From: an uncultured Alphaproteobacteria bacterium | GTDB taxonomy: Bacteria > Pseudomonadota > Alphaproteobacteria > RF32 > CAG-239 | NCBI GenBank assembly: GCA_934229625.1 | Contig: CAKQDU010000021.1 | Coordinates: 1 to 11,280 of the forward strand | Length of the DNA: 11,280 bases | Direction of reading: 5' to 3' | Part shown: piece by piece, positions 1 through 5,773 of the stretch | How the letters are laid out: every line of letters starts with the position of its first letter | Position numbering within the stretch: position 1 is the stretch's first letter | The notes under the pieces: generated by a model | What the model saw: only the letters and a program-made list of their open reading frames with translations | The model's database searches: none | What the model was told of the DNA's origin: nothing | Translations under genes and position numbers: made by a program

Positions 1-75
1 GAAGGTTTGCGCTTCGCTATTCGTGAAGGCGGTCACACAGTTGGCGCCGGCGTTGTTTCTAAAATCTTGAAATAA
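1..75 (+). CDS. tuf: Elongation factor Tu, C-terminal end (partial)
   Basis: Only the last 24 codons and the TAA stop are in the window. The peptide contains FAIREGGHTVGAGVVSKI, the signature end of domain III of EF-Tu, the GTPase that delivers aminoacyl-tRNA to the ribosome in the cytoplasm. Most bacterial copies read GGRTVGAG, so the His in GGHTVGAG is a small variation. The gene is followed at once by a strong terminator and a convergent gene, not by rpsJ or tRNA-Trp/secE, which are common neighbours of tuf. The identification is secure despite the short fragment. Confidence 0.95.
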   Translation, partial: EGLRFAIREGGHTVGAGVVSKILK

Positions 76-94
76 TCTTGCCGAGTACGATTTT

Positions 95-134
95 AACAAA
101 TCTCCCTTGTTCTACTGAATAAGGGAGATTTGTT
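95..134 (+). terminator. Rho-independent terminator of tuf
   Basis: A perfect 14-bp stem (95-108 pairs with 121-134) encloses a 12-nt loop, 19 nt after the tuf stop codon. The core is CTCCCTT/AAGGGAG and the outer part is A/T-rich, so the descending arm ends in TTTGTT and supplies the U-rich tail. Confidence 0.85.
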
Positions 135-150
135 ATATGTTGTCTTGCGG

Positions 151-256
151 AAAATCCCGTATTTATACGGGGATGAATGTTAAGGCGTTAGAATAACGCC
201 ATTCTGCGCTTTAATTACAGTCAAAGCGCAAGGCTTGTGGCGTTGTAACACCGCCA
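151..256. other. Cluster of four short hairpins in the tuf / dehydrogenase intergenic region
   Basis: Four adjacent inverted repeats lie in the 216-bp gap between the tuf terminator and the convergent dehydrogenase gene. They are 156-162/165-171 (CCCGTAT/ATACGGG), 184-190/194-200 (GGCGTTA/TAACGCC), 205-212/223-230 (TGCGCTTT/AAAGCGCA) and a weaker one, 238-242/252-256 (TGGCG/CGCCA). The block is more GC-rich than the A/T-rich flank at 270-350. No open reading frame of note crosses it. It could be a structured small RNA, an intergenic repeat element or decayed sequence. I could not find a second copy in this window. Confidence 0.5.
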
Positions 257-350
257 GTAAAAGGGGGACATCTATTTTAAATACTGATTTATTTTGTTTT
301 TTAATTTTAACTGATTACCTGCATATTAGCAGCTATAATAAACCATTATT

Positions 351-1919
351 TTATTTTTCAACCAATGAATAAACCGCCTTCAGACCATCTGCGGCAGCAG
401 AGGTAATTCCTCCGGCATAGCCTGCTCCCTCTCCGCACGGATACAATCCTTTTATATTGCTCTGCATATTTTCATCACGCACTATTCTGACCGGCGAGGA
501 ACTACGTGTTTCCACTCCGGTTAAAACCGCGTCATAGCAATCAAATCCATGTAATTTTTTCGCCATTTCCACTATTCCCATACGCAGAGAATCGACTATT
601 TCTGACGGCAAAATATTGCTGAATGCGCCAAGCGCTACACCAGGAAGATATGACGGACAAACATCTCCAAAACTAGGCGAAGCTTTGCGCCGCAAAAAAT
701 CACCAACCAAAACCGCTGGCGCACGATATGAGCTGTCACCGGCAATAAAAGCATTTTCCTCTAGTTTGCGCTGAAAATACATACCGGCCAGCGGACTATT
801 GCTGCCAAAATCTTTTTCAGAAACACCAACCAACAGCGCCGAATTAGCGTTTTCGGCCGCGCGGGCAAATTCACTCATACCGTTTGTTACTACACGTCCT
901 TTTTCGGAAGACGCCGCCACAACCACGCCTCCCGGACACATGCAAAACGTATATACAGAGCGTCCGTTTGGCAAATGAACCGCCATTTTATAATCTGCGG
1001 CACCCAAATACGGACTTTCCGCCGCTTTGCCGTATTGCGCTTTATTTATCAGACTTTGTTTATGTTCAATTCTCGCTCCGACAGAAAACGGCTTTTGCTC
1101 CATATAAACACCGGCGTCGAACAGCATTTCAAAAGTATCGCGCGCGCTGTGTCCTATGGCTAAAAACAGTTTATCCGCAGGCAATTCGTAAGTTTCTTTT
1201 TCGTCAGTAACTTTGACCGCCGTAAGTTTATCATTTTTTATAACAAGACCGGTCAACTGACTGTTAAAACGATATTCTCCGCCTAAAGACAGAATTTTTT
1301 GCCGAATGTTTTTGACGACCAGACGTAATTTATCCGTACCGATATGAGGTTTTGCCAAATAAAGAATTTCTTTCGGAGCTCCGGCGGCGGCAAATTCTTG
1401 CAACACTTTGGCTGTAAACTTGTCTTTTTTGATACCGGTCATAAGTTTGCCGTCCGAAAAAGTACCTGCTCCTCCCTCTCCGAACTGCACGTTAGAATTT
1501 ACTTTCAGCTCTCCGCCATGCCAAAATGACGATACATCTTTTTGGCGCTGTTCCACCGGCGCACCTCGCTCCAAAACAATCGGTCTCAGTCCGGCTTCGG
1601 CCAATGCCAGACCGGCAAACATTCCGGCCGGACCGCTGCCGACAACAAGCGGACGAACTCCATCATCTTTAATTTTAAATACAAGTTTTTCAGCTGGCAG
1701 CAAGCTTTCAATATCTTTATCGCTGATGTTTGCAGTATTTTCACAATCTATACTATATACAAAATGCACATTACTTTTGTTGCGCGCGTCCACCGATTTT
1801 TTGGAAATGCAAAAATTTTTAAAATCATTGCCTTTAATACCCAATTTGGCAGCAGCCTTTTGTTTCAGCTGTTGTTCTGTTGCGTTTAGCGGCATAGAAA
1901 TATTGTTAATGCGTAACAT
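351..1919 (-). CDS. FAD-dependent dehydrogenase, COG2509 type
   Basis: A 522-residue protein of the uncharacterised NAD(FAD)-utilising dehydrogenase family (COG2509). Residues 90-117 form the FAD-binding Rossmann fold: the dinucleotide motif GSGPAG is at 94-99 and the acidic end of strand 2 is in IVLERG. A second family block, QFGEGGAGTFSDGKL, follows near 145-159. The C-terminal FAD-contacting segment GLYPCGEGAGYAGG lies close to the end, as in flavin oxidoreductases. The N-terminal 85 residues are the alpha/beta cap typical of the family. The physiological substrate of this family is not known to me. The ATG start is supported by AAAGGGG seven bases upstream and by the family's usual MLRIxNI start. 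A promoter is predicted in the 54-bp gap upstream, although the preceding membrane-protein gene runs in the same direction. No clear terminator follows it before the hairpin cluster at 151-256. Confidence 0.93.
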   Translation of the reverse strand: MLRINNISMPLNATEQQLKQKAAAKLGIKGNDFKNFCISKKSVDARNKSNVHFVYSIDCENTANISDKDIESLLPAEKLVFKIKDDGVRPLVVGSGPAGMFAGLALAEAGLRPIVLERGAPVEQRQKDVSSFWHGGELKVNSNVQFGEGGAGTFSDGKLMTGIKKDKFTAKVLQEFAAAGAPKEILYLAKPHIGTDKLRLVVKNIRQKILSLGGEYRFNSQLTGLVIKNDKLTAVKVTDEKETYELPADKLFLAIGHSARDTFEMLFDAGVYMEQKPFSVGARIEHKQSLINKAQYGKAAESPYLGAADYKMAVHLPNGRSVYTFCMCPGGVVVAASSEKGRVVTNGMSEFARAAENANSALLVGVSEKDFGSNSPLAGMYFQRKLEENAFIAGDSSYRAPAVLVGDFLRRKASPSFGDVCPSYLPGVALGAFSNILPSEIVDSLRMGIVEMAKKLHGFDCYDAVLTGVETRSSSPVRIVRDENMQSNIKGLYPCGEGAGYAGGITSAAADGLKAVYSLVEK

Positions 1920-1945
1920 GATATTGCCCCTTTGTTTTTAGGGGT

Positions 1946-1973
1946 ATATTACACAAAAAACAAAAATTTGCAA
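1946..1973 (-). promoter_or_regulatory. Predicted sigma70-type promoter of the FAD dehydrogenase gene
   Basis: On the minus strand, TTGCAA (1968-1973) is followed after 16 nt by TAATAT (1946-1951), which puts the transcript start near 1939 and gives a leader of about 20 nt. The same TTGCAA-N16 arrangement occurs at the uracil-DNA glycosylase promoter. A small hairpin, CCCCT/AGGGG (1927-1931/1940-1944), can pair with the SD stretch if transcription begins slightly upstream. Confidence 0.4.
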
Positions 1974-2285
1974 TTATTCTTTGTCGTCTTCGGCATCATC
2001 ATTTTGTAAAATCTGCCACAAAGGTTTGCGGTACATCCACAAGTTTATGACGCCAAGCACCACCGACATAGAACCGAAAATATATAAAAGATAGTACCAA
2101 TTCAAATTGTCGACAGACATCATTACATCCTGATTTGTAACTCGTAAAAAACCTATTGATACGGCGGTTACAACAAACGCAGCAATAAAAGACAATGTCC
2201 ATATACGATGCAATATATTTTTATTTACCATTGCAGAGGTAATTAAATATATAAAAATCAACGCTATCAGCAAATATAATTCCAT
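1974..2285 (-). CDS. Small three-helix membrane protein, unknown function
   Basis: This 103-residue protein has three hydrophobic segments, at about 3-21, 28-48 and 64-84, with basic or polar loops and a very acidic tail (NDDAEDDKE), so it is an integral inner-membrane protein. I do not recognise a family. The ATG start has a strong AAGGAG seven nucleotides upstream. The gene is divergent from the tRNA-Ser gene and lies 54 bp upstream of the FAD dehydrogenase on the same strand, so the two could be co-transcribed. An inverted repeat (2313-2337) lies 28 bp upstream of the start codon. Nothing in the sequence links the protein to a pathway. Confidence 0.75.
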   Translation of the reverse strand: MELYLLIALIFIYLITSAMVNKNILHRIWTLSFIAAFVVTAVSIGFLRVTNQDVMMSVDNLNWYYLLYIFGSMSVVLGVINLWMYRKPLWQILQNDDAEDDKE

Positions 2286-2312
2286 GTGTTTTCTCCTTGC
2301 TGTGGAGATAGT

Positions 2313-2337
2313 AGGTATTAAAAAAATTTCAATACCT
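2313..2337. repeat. Inverted repeat upstream of the small membrane-protein gene
   Basis: AGGTATT (2313-2319) and AATACCT (2331-2337) form a perfect 7-bp inverted repeat with an 11-nt A/T spacer, between the membrane-protein gene and the divergent tRNA-Ser promoter. It is palindromic like an operator. It could also form a weak leader hairpin. There is no direct evidence of function. Confidence 0.4.
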
Positions 2338-2368
2338 TAGAATAATTTGCAAAAAATTAAAAAAGTTA

Positions 2369-2397
2369 TTGACTAGAGCAAAAACATAAGCTAAAAA
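2369..2397 (+). promoter_or_regulatory. Predicted promoter of tRNA-Ser
   Basis: TTGACT (2369-2374), a 17-nt spacer and TAAAAA (2392-2397) place the transcript start about 12 nt before the mature tRNA 5' end. The -35 is a near-consensus sigma70 hexamer; the -10 is weaker. Confidence 0.6.
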
Positions 2398-2415
2398 TAT
2401 GTCGTTATCATTCAT

Positions 2416-2504
2416 GGAGCGTTGGCAGAGTGGTAATGCAGCGGATTGCTAATCCGTCATCCCCTTAAAAGGATGCATAGGTTCGAGTCCTATACGCTCC
2501 GCCA
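2416..2504 (+). tRNA. tRNA-Ser (anticodon GCU)
   Basis: An 89-nt class II tRNA. The acceptor stem GGAGCGT (2416-2422) pairs with ACGCTCC (2494-2500), followed by discriminator G and an encoded CCA (2502-2504). The anticodon stem-loop GCGGA-TTGCTAA-TCCGT gives anticodon GCT, which reads AGC and AGU serine codons. A long variable arm (CATCC...GGATG) is present, as expected for serine tRNA. The T arm is ATAGG-TTCGAGT-CCTAT. The gene has its own promoter and a terminator beginning at the last base of CCA. Its last 19 nt are duplicated 230 bp downstream. Confidence 0.96.
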
Positions 2505-2542
2505 ACAAAACCCCTTAGGGTCTATCCCTTTGGGGTTTTGTT
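2504..2542 (+). terminator. Terminator hairpin of tRNA-Ser
   Basis: AACAAAACCCC (2504-2514) pairs with GGGGTTTTGTT (2532-2542), with an inner AGGG/CCCT helix (2517-2520/2526-2529). The stem starts on the last base of CCA, so folding would define the tRNA precursor 3' end. The T-rich descending arm serves as the tail. An identical hairpin occurs in repeat copy 2. Confidence 0.7.
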
Positions 2543-2585
2543 GTGTGGTAAAAGCGACAGGTCTCAAACCGTAAAGCGCGCTAAG

Positions 2586-2614
2586 GAAAAACTGTCCTTA
2601 AATGACAGTTTTTC
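2586..2614 (+). other. Strong hairpin inside repeat copy 1
   Basis: An 11-bp perfect stem, GAAAAACTGTC / GACAGTTTTTC, closes a 7-nt loop (CTTAAAT), with a small CTGC/GCAG hairpin directly after it (2616-2627). The run of T in the descending arm makes it a possible second terminator. It is fully conserved in copy 2. Confidence 0.6.
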
Positions 2615-2715
2615 TCTGCAAGCGCAGCGAAAACTTAATTGAGCCAGGGCAGCGACAGCAACCGCTGCGAAATTTTGTTTGAGTTGCGATAGAGTTTTAC
2701 ATATGTGTAAAACGA

Positions 2716-2734
2716 AGTCCTATACGCTCCGCCA
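2716..2734 (+). pseudogene. tRNA-Ser 3'-end fragment
   Basis: The 19 nt AGTCCTATACGCTCCGCCA are identical to 2486-2504 of the intact tRNA: half of the T arm, the acceptor 3' strand, the discriminator and CCA. The 5' part of a tRNA is missing, so it cannot be a functional tRNA. It marks the start of repeat copy 2. Confidence 0.85.
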
Positions 2735-2772
2735 ACAAAACCCCTTAGGGTCTATCCCTTTGGGGTTTTGTT
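2734..2772 (+). terminator. Duplicated terminator hairpin in repeat copy 2
   Basis: An exact copy of the tRNA-Ser terminator: AACAAAACCCC (2734-2744) pairs with GGGGTTTTGTT (2762-2772). If read-through of the first terminator occurs, this would be a second stop point. Confidence 0.55.
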
Positions 2773-2815
2773 GTGTGGTGAAAGCGGTAGGTCTCAAACC
2801 GTAAGGCGCGCTAAG

Positions 2816-2844
2816 GAAAAACTGTCCTTAAATGACAGTTTTTC
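2816..2844 (+). other. Strong hairpin inside repeat copy 2
   Basis: Identical to the hairpin in copy 1: an 11-bp stem (2816-2826/2834-2844) with loop CTTAAAT. It was kept without any change although other positions of the repeat have diverged. Confidence 0.6.
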
Positions 2845-2964
2845 TCTGCAAGCGCAGCGAAAACTTAATTGAGCCAGGGCAGCAACAGCAACCGCTGCGA
2901 AATTTTGTTTGAGTTGTAAAAATAAAAAAGCAATAAATTTTAAATAAATTCCCTTTTCAAACGC

Positions 2965-3354
2965 TTATTTTTTTAGAGCTTTTTCAAAACTACCCTGTTT
3001 TACGGCTTCTTCATACAGCCGCACCTTATAATCAATTTTTTGCAGATATTTTTGAAATTGCTCAATCTGCGCCAAAACTTTAACCTGCTGTTGTTTAAAC
3101 ATCTCTAAGCGCTGCGGCAAAGTAGCATCACCTTCTCTAAACCAGTCTATATATTGCTTAATACCTTTAAGCGGCATACCGGTTTCCTTTAGACACTCTA
3201 TTATAGAAAGCCAACCTAAATCATTGTCTGAAAACATACGCAATCCAGAGCTGCTCTTGCGCACAAATGGCAACAATCCCTCTTTTTCATAGTAGCGCAA
3301 AGTATGTACGGTCAAACCGGTTTTGGCAGCAACTTGTCCGATAGAATAGTACAT
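2965..3354 (-). CDS. MerR-family transcriptional regulator, possibly AdhR/NmlR-like
   Basis: A 129-residue DNA-binding regulator. Residues 2-40 are the MerR winged helix-turn-helix (YYSIGQVAAKTGLTVHTLRY, then YEKEGLLPF and the wing). Residues about 80-118 form the dimerisation coiled coil, with no large effector domain. The metal-binding cysteines of MerR/CueR/ZntR are absent. The only cysteine is C54 in ECLKETGMPL, where AdhR/NmlR-type regulators, which sense aldehydes and other electrophiles, carry their reactive cysteine. The open frame could extend to a TTG at 3387, but I chose the ATG at 3354 because AAGGAG lies about nine nucleotides upstream and MYYSIGQ matches family starts. It lies 69 bp downstream of tolA on the same strand with no terminator between, so it could be the last gene of that operon. 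No dehydrogenase or other obvious target lies beside it. Confidence 0.9.
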   Translation of the reverse strand: MYYSIGQVAAKTGLTVHTLRYYEKEGLLPFVRKSSSGLRMFSDNDLGWLSIIECLKETGMPLKGIKQYIDWFREGDATLPQRLEMFKQQQVKVLAQIEQFQKYLQKIDYKVRLYEEAVKQGSFEKALKK

Positions 3355-3423
3355 TTTTATATTCTCCTTTTCATATCGTTGTTTCAACCCAAGCTTTATT
3401 TTAATTAAACCGCAAACTACGTA

Positions 3424-4443
3424 CTATTTAACACCTTTATCCAGCGGGTCAAAATTCAGGCGCAGAGTACTCCATGTGTCATAATTGCCAGAATATTTAC
3501 CGGCAAATATATCCTTAAATGCCTGCTGGGTGGCAATAATCGCACGCTGAGCGCTTTCGGCCACCGAGCGATAACTTGCATCAGAATTAAAGCGTCCCAT
3601 ATCCAGAAACTCAATTTTTTTGATACTGCCGTCACGATTAAGATGCACTCTGATTTCTACGCGCATATTTTCTACACCTATAGCCCCTGGGTCCAAGTTC
3701 CAATTTTGACGCAGCAAGCTTGCAAGCGCATCGGTTTCGGTAATAGTCAAGTCGCTAAGATATGAGCCATTGCTGCTACCGCCTTCAATTCCCATATTAT
3801 TTACTTGAGTACCTTCTTTAATCATAGCGCTTTGGTCCGTTTCGCCGATATCAAGATTTTTGGTATTGTCAATTTCCTGCATTAAGCTTTTTAAGGCACT
3901 ACTCTGTAAAGCAGCTTTTTCCTCCGGCTTGGCTTTTTTTGTATCCTTAGGTTTGTTATCCGGCTTTGGCTGCGGTTTTGGTTTGGGCTTTGGCTTAGAA
4001 TCAGGAACCGGCGGTTTTTTAGGTGTCGGTTTAGGCTCAGGCTTCTTTTCCGGCTTCTTTTCAGGTTTCGGAGCCTCTAAATAATCTTGCTTAACCTCTG
4101 TCGGTTTTTCCTCTGCAGAAGCCTCCGGCTGTTTTTCAGGAGCAGGAGAAGGAGTCGGTTCAGGCTCAGATTTTACTGGTTCTGGCTCTGGTTCGGGAGC
4201 CGTATCTTTTGTGTATTGAACATCCTCTTTACGCTCGGCGACAGTTGCTTTACGGTCTTCCGGACCAAACTCCGCCTTTGACGGAAGATTAGTCATCTCA
4301 TCTATACGTACCTGAGACAAATCAACAATAATCGGCGCGCTGCCCAATGTTAAATCGTTATGCCAAAAATTAGGCATATCAATCATAAAAAGCAAAAACA
4401 CCGCTATATGCAGACATATTGATTGTTTAAGATACTTATTCAT
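3424..4443 (-). CDS. tolA: TolA, envelope-spanning protein of the Tol-Pal system
   Basis: A 339-residue inner-membrane protein that links the TolQ-TolR motor to the outer membrane. It has a short N-terminal anchor with the SxxxH motif (S8, H12) used by TolA and TonB to contact the motor. Residues 83-175 are a Pro/Lys/Glu-rich stretch of the PEPEP and KPKPKP kind. Residues about 233-335 are the periplasmic C-terminal domain (NWNLDPGA, VEIRVHLNRDGSIKKIEF, YDTWSTLRLNFDP). The linker is TonB-like, not the long Ala/Lys helix of enterobacterial TolA. In the alphaproteobacterial TolA proteins I recall, a cysteine precedes the first Trp and another lies near QRA; here those sites are N247 and about T305. 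The gene starts six bases after the tolR stop with no strong SD, suggesting translational coupling. The name rests on the tolQR context; the domain alone could be called TonB. Confidence 0.87.
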   Translation of the reverse strand: MNKYLKQSICLHIAVFLLFMIDMPNFWHNDLTLGSAPIIVDLSQVRIDEMTNLPSKAEFGPEDRKATVAERKEDVQYTKDTAPEPEPEPVKSEPEPTPSPAPEKQPEASAEEKPTEVKQDYLEAPKPEKKPEKKPEPKPTPKKPPVPDSKPKPKPKPQPKPDNKPKDTKKAKPEEKAALQSSALKSLMQEIDNTKNLDIGETDQSAMIKEGTQVNNMGIEGGSSNGSYLSDLTITETDALASLLRQNWNLDPGAIGVENMRVEIRVHLNRDGSIKKIEFLDMGRFNSDASYRSVAESAQRAIIATQQAFKDIFAGKYSGNYDTWSTLRLNFDPLDKGVK

Positions 4444-4449
4444 CAGCTG

Positions 4450-4917
4450 TTATTTCTTATTTTTTGTTTTGTTTTTGGTGTTATTTTTACCGGCATACGG
4501 CTTAGCCTCGGTTTTTAGTCCGACTTTATCATAACCGGCTTCTTTGAGCATTGCCATCAGACCTATAACACGCCCATATGCCGTGGTGGTGTCGCCGGAA
4601 ATAGTAACAGACAAAGCCTCGTTGGCGCCTTTTATACCTTTTAAGCGCTCTAAAATATCTTCATCATTCACAACCGACTCACCTATATAATAATACCCTT
4701 CTTTATCAACACTGATATTAACAGACGTTTCATTGCCTTCTAAGCTTTTTCCGCCTACTTTAGGCAAATCCAACGGAATACCGGATGTCATCAATGGTGC
4801 GGCAACCATAAATACGACCAGCAACACCATCATTACATCCATAAGATTGGTAATATTAACATCCGCTTTGCGGCGTGATTGACGGCGTGTGTATAATGAA
4901 TTTTGCATAAATGCCAT
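4450..4917 (-). CDS. tolR: TolR (ExbD/TolR family)
   Basis: A 155-residue bitopic inner-membrane protein of the proton-driven TolQ-TolR motor. The transmembrane helix (about 22-43, NLMDVMMVLLVVFMVAAPL) carries D27, the conserved proton-channel aspartate. The periplasmic domain follows, with LDLPKVGG, a VNISVDKEGYYYIG strand and IGLMAMLKEAGYDKVGLKTE. An unusual C-terminal tail, NNTKNKTKNKK, follows the folded domain and comes from an A/T-rich low-complexity stretch. The start codon lies two bases after the tolQ stop, with AGGAG inside the end of tolQ, so the genes are tightly coupled. An alternative ATG at 4908 would remove only three residues. Confidence 0.93.
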   Translation of the reverse strand: MAFMQNSLYTRRQSRRKADVNITNLMDVMMVLLVVFMVAAPLMTSGIPLDLPKVGGKSLEGNETSVNISVDKEGYYYIGESVVNDEDILERLKGIKGANEALSVTISGDTTTAYGRVIGLMAMLKEAGYDKVGLKTEAKPYAGKNNTKNKTKNKK

Positions 4918-4919
4918 AA

Positions 4920-5669
4920 TTACTCTCCTGCCATATCGGCTTTCAAAGTAGTTTCATCAATTTCTCGAGACAAAATTGTTGTAAACTCAGCCATAAAGTT
5001 TTCCAACTTTTTAGCATAGCGGTCAATTGCCGTGGTAATGGCATTATAGGCAACCACCGCCGGAATGGCAGCAATCAAACCAAACGCTGTTGTAAACAAG
5101 GCCTCGGCAATACCAGGCGCCATAGCGGAAAGCGAATTGCTTTGGGTAGCGGCAATAGCGTTAAAGCTGTTAATAATACCCCAAACCGTACCAAACAAAC
5201 CGATAAGCGGAGCCACAGAGCCTGTTGTTGCTAAAAATCCTAAATGAGTGTCCAAACTATCCAATTCTTTATCCATAGACACCATCATAGCTTTTTCTAT
5301 ACGCTGTTGCAACGAAACACCGCGAATGCTGCGGTCTGTTTTACCTTTCATTAAAGTATTACGTTTCCATTCGCGCATAGCGGCCACAAACATTGAGGAC
5401 ATAGGGTCACGCGGCCGATTGCCTATTGCCTCAAACAATCTATCGAGTGAACCGCCTGACCAGAAAGCTTCTTCAAACTTTTTAGACAAACTGCGCACTT
5501 GACGCAAAGTAGAAAATTTTTCCATTATAATCGCCCAAGACCAAACCGAAACGGCAATCAAGCCAATCATAACCACCTTAGTTATTGTGTCCGACGACCA
5601 TACTAAATCCCATAAAGACATCTGTTCCGTTGCGGTTTGAGCAACATCTGAAAGAGTTTGTGTTTCCAT
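4920..5669 (-). CDS. tolQ: TolQ (ExbB/TolQ/MotA family proton channel)
   Basis: A 249-residue three-helix inner-membrane protein that forms the stator/proton channel of the Tol motor with TolR. Helix 1 is at about 29-49, followed by a long cytoplasmic loop. Helices 2 and 3 (about 142-168 and 183-208) contain the family signatures GLFGTVWGI and APGIAEALFTTAFGLIAAIPA. The length is close to that of typical TolQ (about 230). The open frame reaches a TTG at 5693, but the ATG at 5669 has AAGG about eight bases upstream and is preferred. It is the first gene of tolQ-tolR-tolA. The acyl-CoA thioesterase gene ybgC, often found upstream, is missing; a terminator of another unit lies there instead. Confidence 0.93.
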   Translation of the reverse strand: METQTLSDVAQTATEQMSLWDLVWSSDTITKVVMIGLIAVSVWSWAIIMEKFSTLRQVRSLSKKFEEAFWSGGSLDRLFEAIGNRPRDPMSSMFVAAMREWKRNTLMKGKTDRSIRGVSLQQRIEKAMMVSMDKELDSLDTHLGFLATTGSVAPLIGLFGTVWGIINSFNAIAATQSNSLSAMAPGIAEALFTTAFGLIAAIPAVVAYNAITTAIDRYAKKLENFMAEFTTILSREIDETTLKADMAGE

Positions 5670-5712
5670 TTGTATAACCTTATTAAATTGCAATTTTCTT
5701 TTATTGGCTCGT

Positions 5713-5740
5713 AAGTTAGCACGAATTATTAAATATTCAA
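5713..5740 (-). promoter_or_regulatory. Possible promoter of tolQRA
   Basis: On the minus strand, TTGAAT (5735-5740) is followed after 16 nt by TAACTT (5713-5718), giving a leader of about 37 nt to the tolQ ATG. The -10 match is modest. It is the best candidate in the region between the upstream terminator and tolQ. Confidence 0.35.
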
Positions 5741-5773
5741 TTAAATTTTAACAAAAAAGCATAATTTTTGTAT

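Larger units (their letters stand above)
2486..2686 (+). repeat. tRNA-Ser-derived tandem repeat, copy 1
   Basis: First of two 201-bp direct repeats offset by exactly 230 bp. It begins inside the T arm of tRNA-Ser, so its first 19 nt (2486-2504) are the true 3' end of the tRNA including CCA. It continues through the terminator hairpin, then an 11-bp perfect hairpin GAAAAACTGTC/GACAGTTTTTC (2586-2596/2604-2614), then a stretch rich in CAGCG/CGCTG. Copies 1 and 2 differ at five positions by my count, with no indel. A 29-bp spacer (2687-2715) holding the palindrome GTTTTAC-N6-GTAAAAC separates them. No open frame with a start codon and SD was found in it. Confidence 0.93.
2716..2916 (+). repeat. 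tRNA-Ser-derived tandem repeat, copy 2
   Basis: Second 201-bp copy, colinear with copy 1 at a 230-bp offset. The differences cluster in the middle (2780, 2787, 2788, 2795) and once at 2884. It repeats the 19-nt tRNA 3' end, the terminator hairpin and the 11-bp hairpin. After its end the sequence becomes A/T-rich and enters the merR 3' flank. The near identity points to a recent duplication or to maintenance by recombination between copies. Confidence 0.93.

Noticed and set aside
184..200. Integron attC-like site (GTTAG and TAAC boxes)
   Set aside because: The GTT and AAC boxes are in the wrong order and there is no cassette or integrase nearby. It is a plain hairpin.
311..350. Terminator of the FAD dehydrogenase gene from CTGC/GCAG (319-322/329-332)
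   Set aside because: A four-base stem with no T-run on the minus strand.
1408..1941. 177-codon plus-strand open frame opposite the FAD dehydrogenase
   Set aside because: The minus-strand protein is clearly a known family with motifs in place. The antisense frame has no family features.
2486..2916. Attachment sites (attL/attR) of an integrated element at a tRNA gene
   Set aside because: The duplicated part runs 182 bp beyond the tRNA end and the copies are 29 bp apart, leaving no room for an element. No integrase gene is in the window.
3860..4281. Plus-strand open frames antisense to tolA (74 and 64 codons, Gly/Phe-rich or Arg/Phe-rich)
   Set aside because: They are complements of the Pro/Lys/Glu repeats of tolA. 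Their biased composition follows from the opposite strand and no SD supports them.
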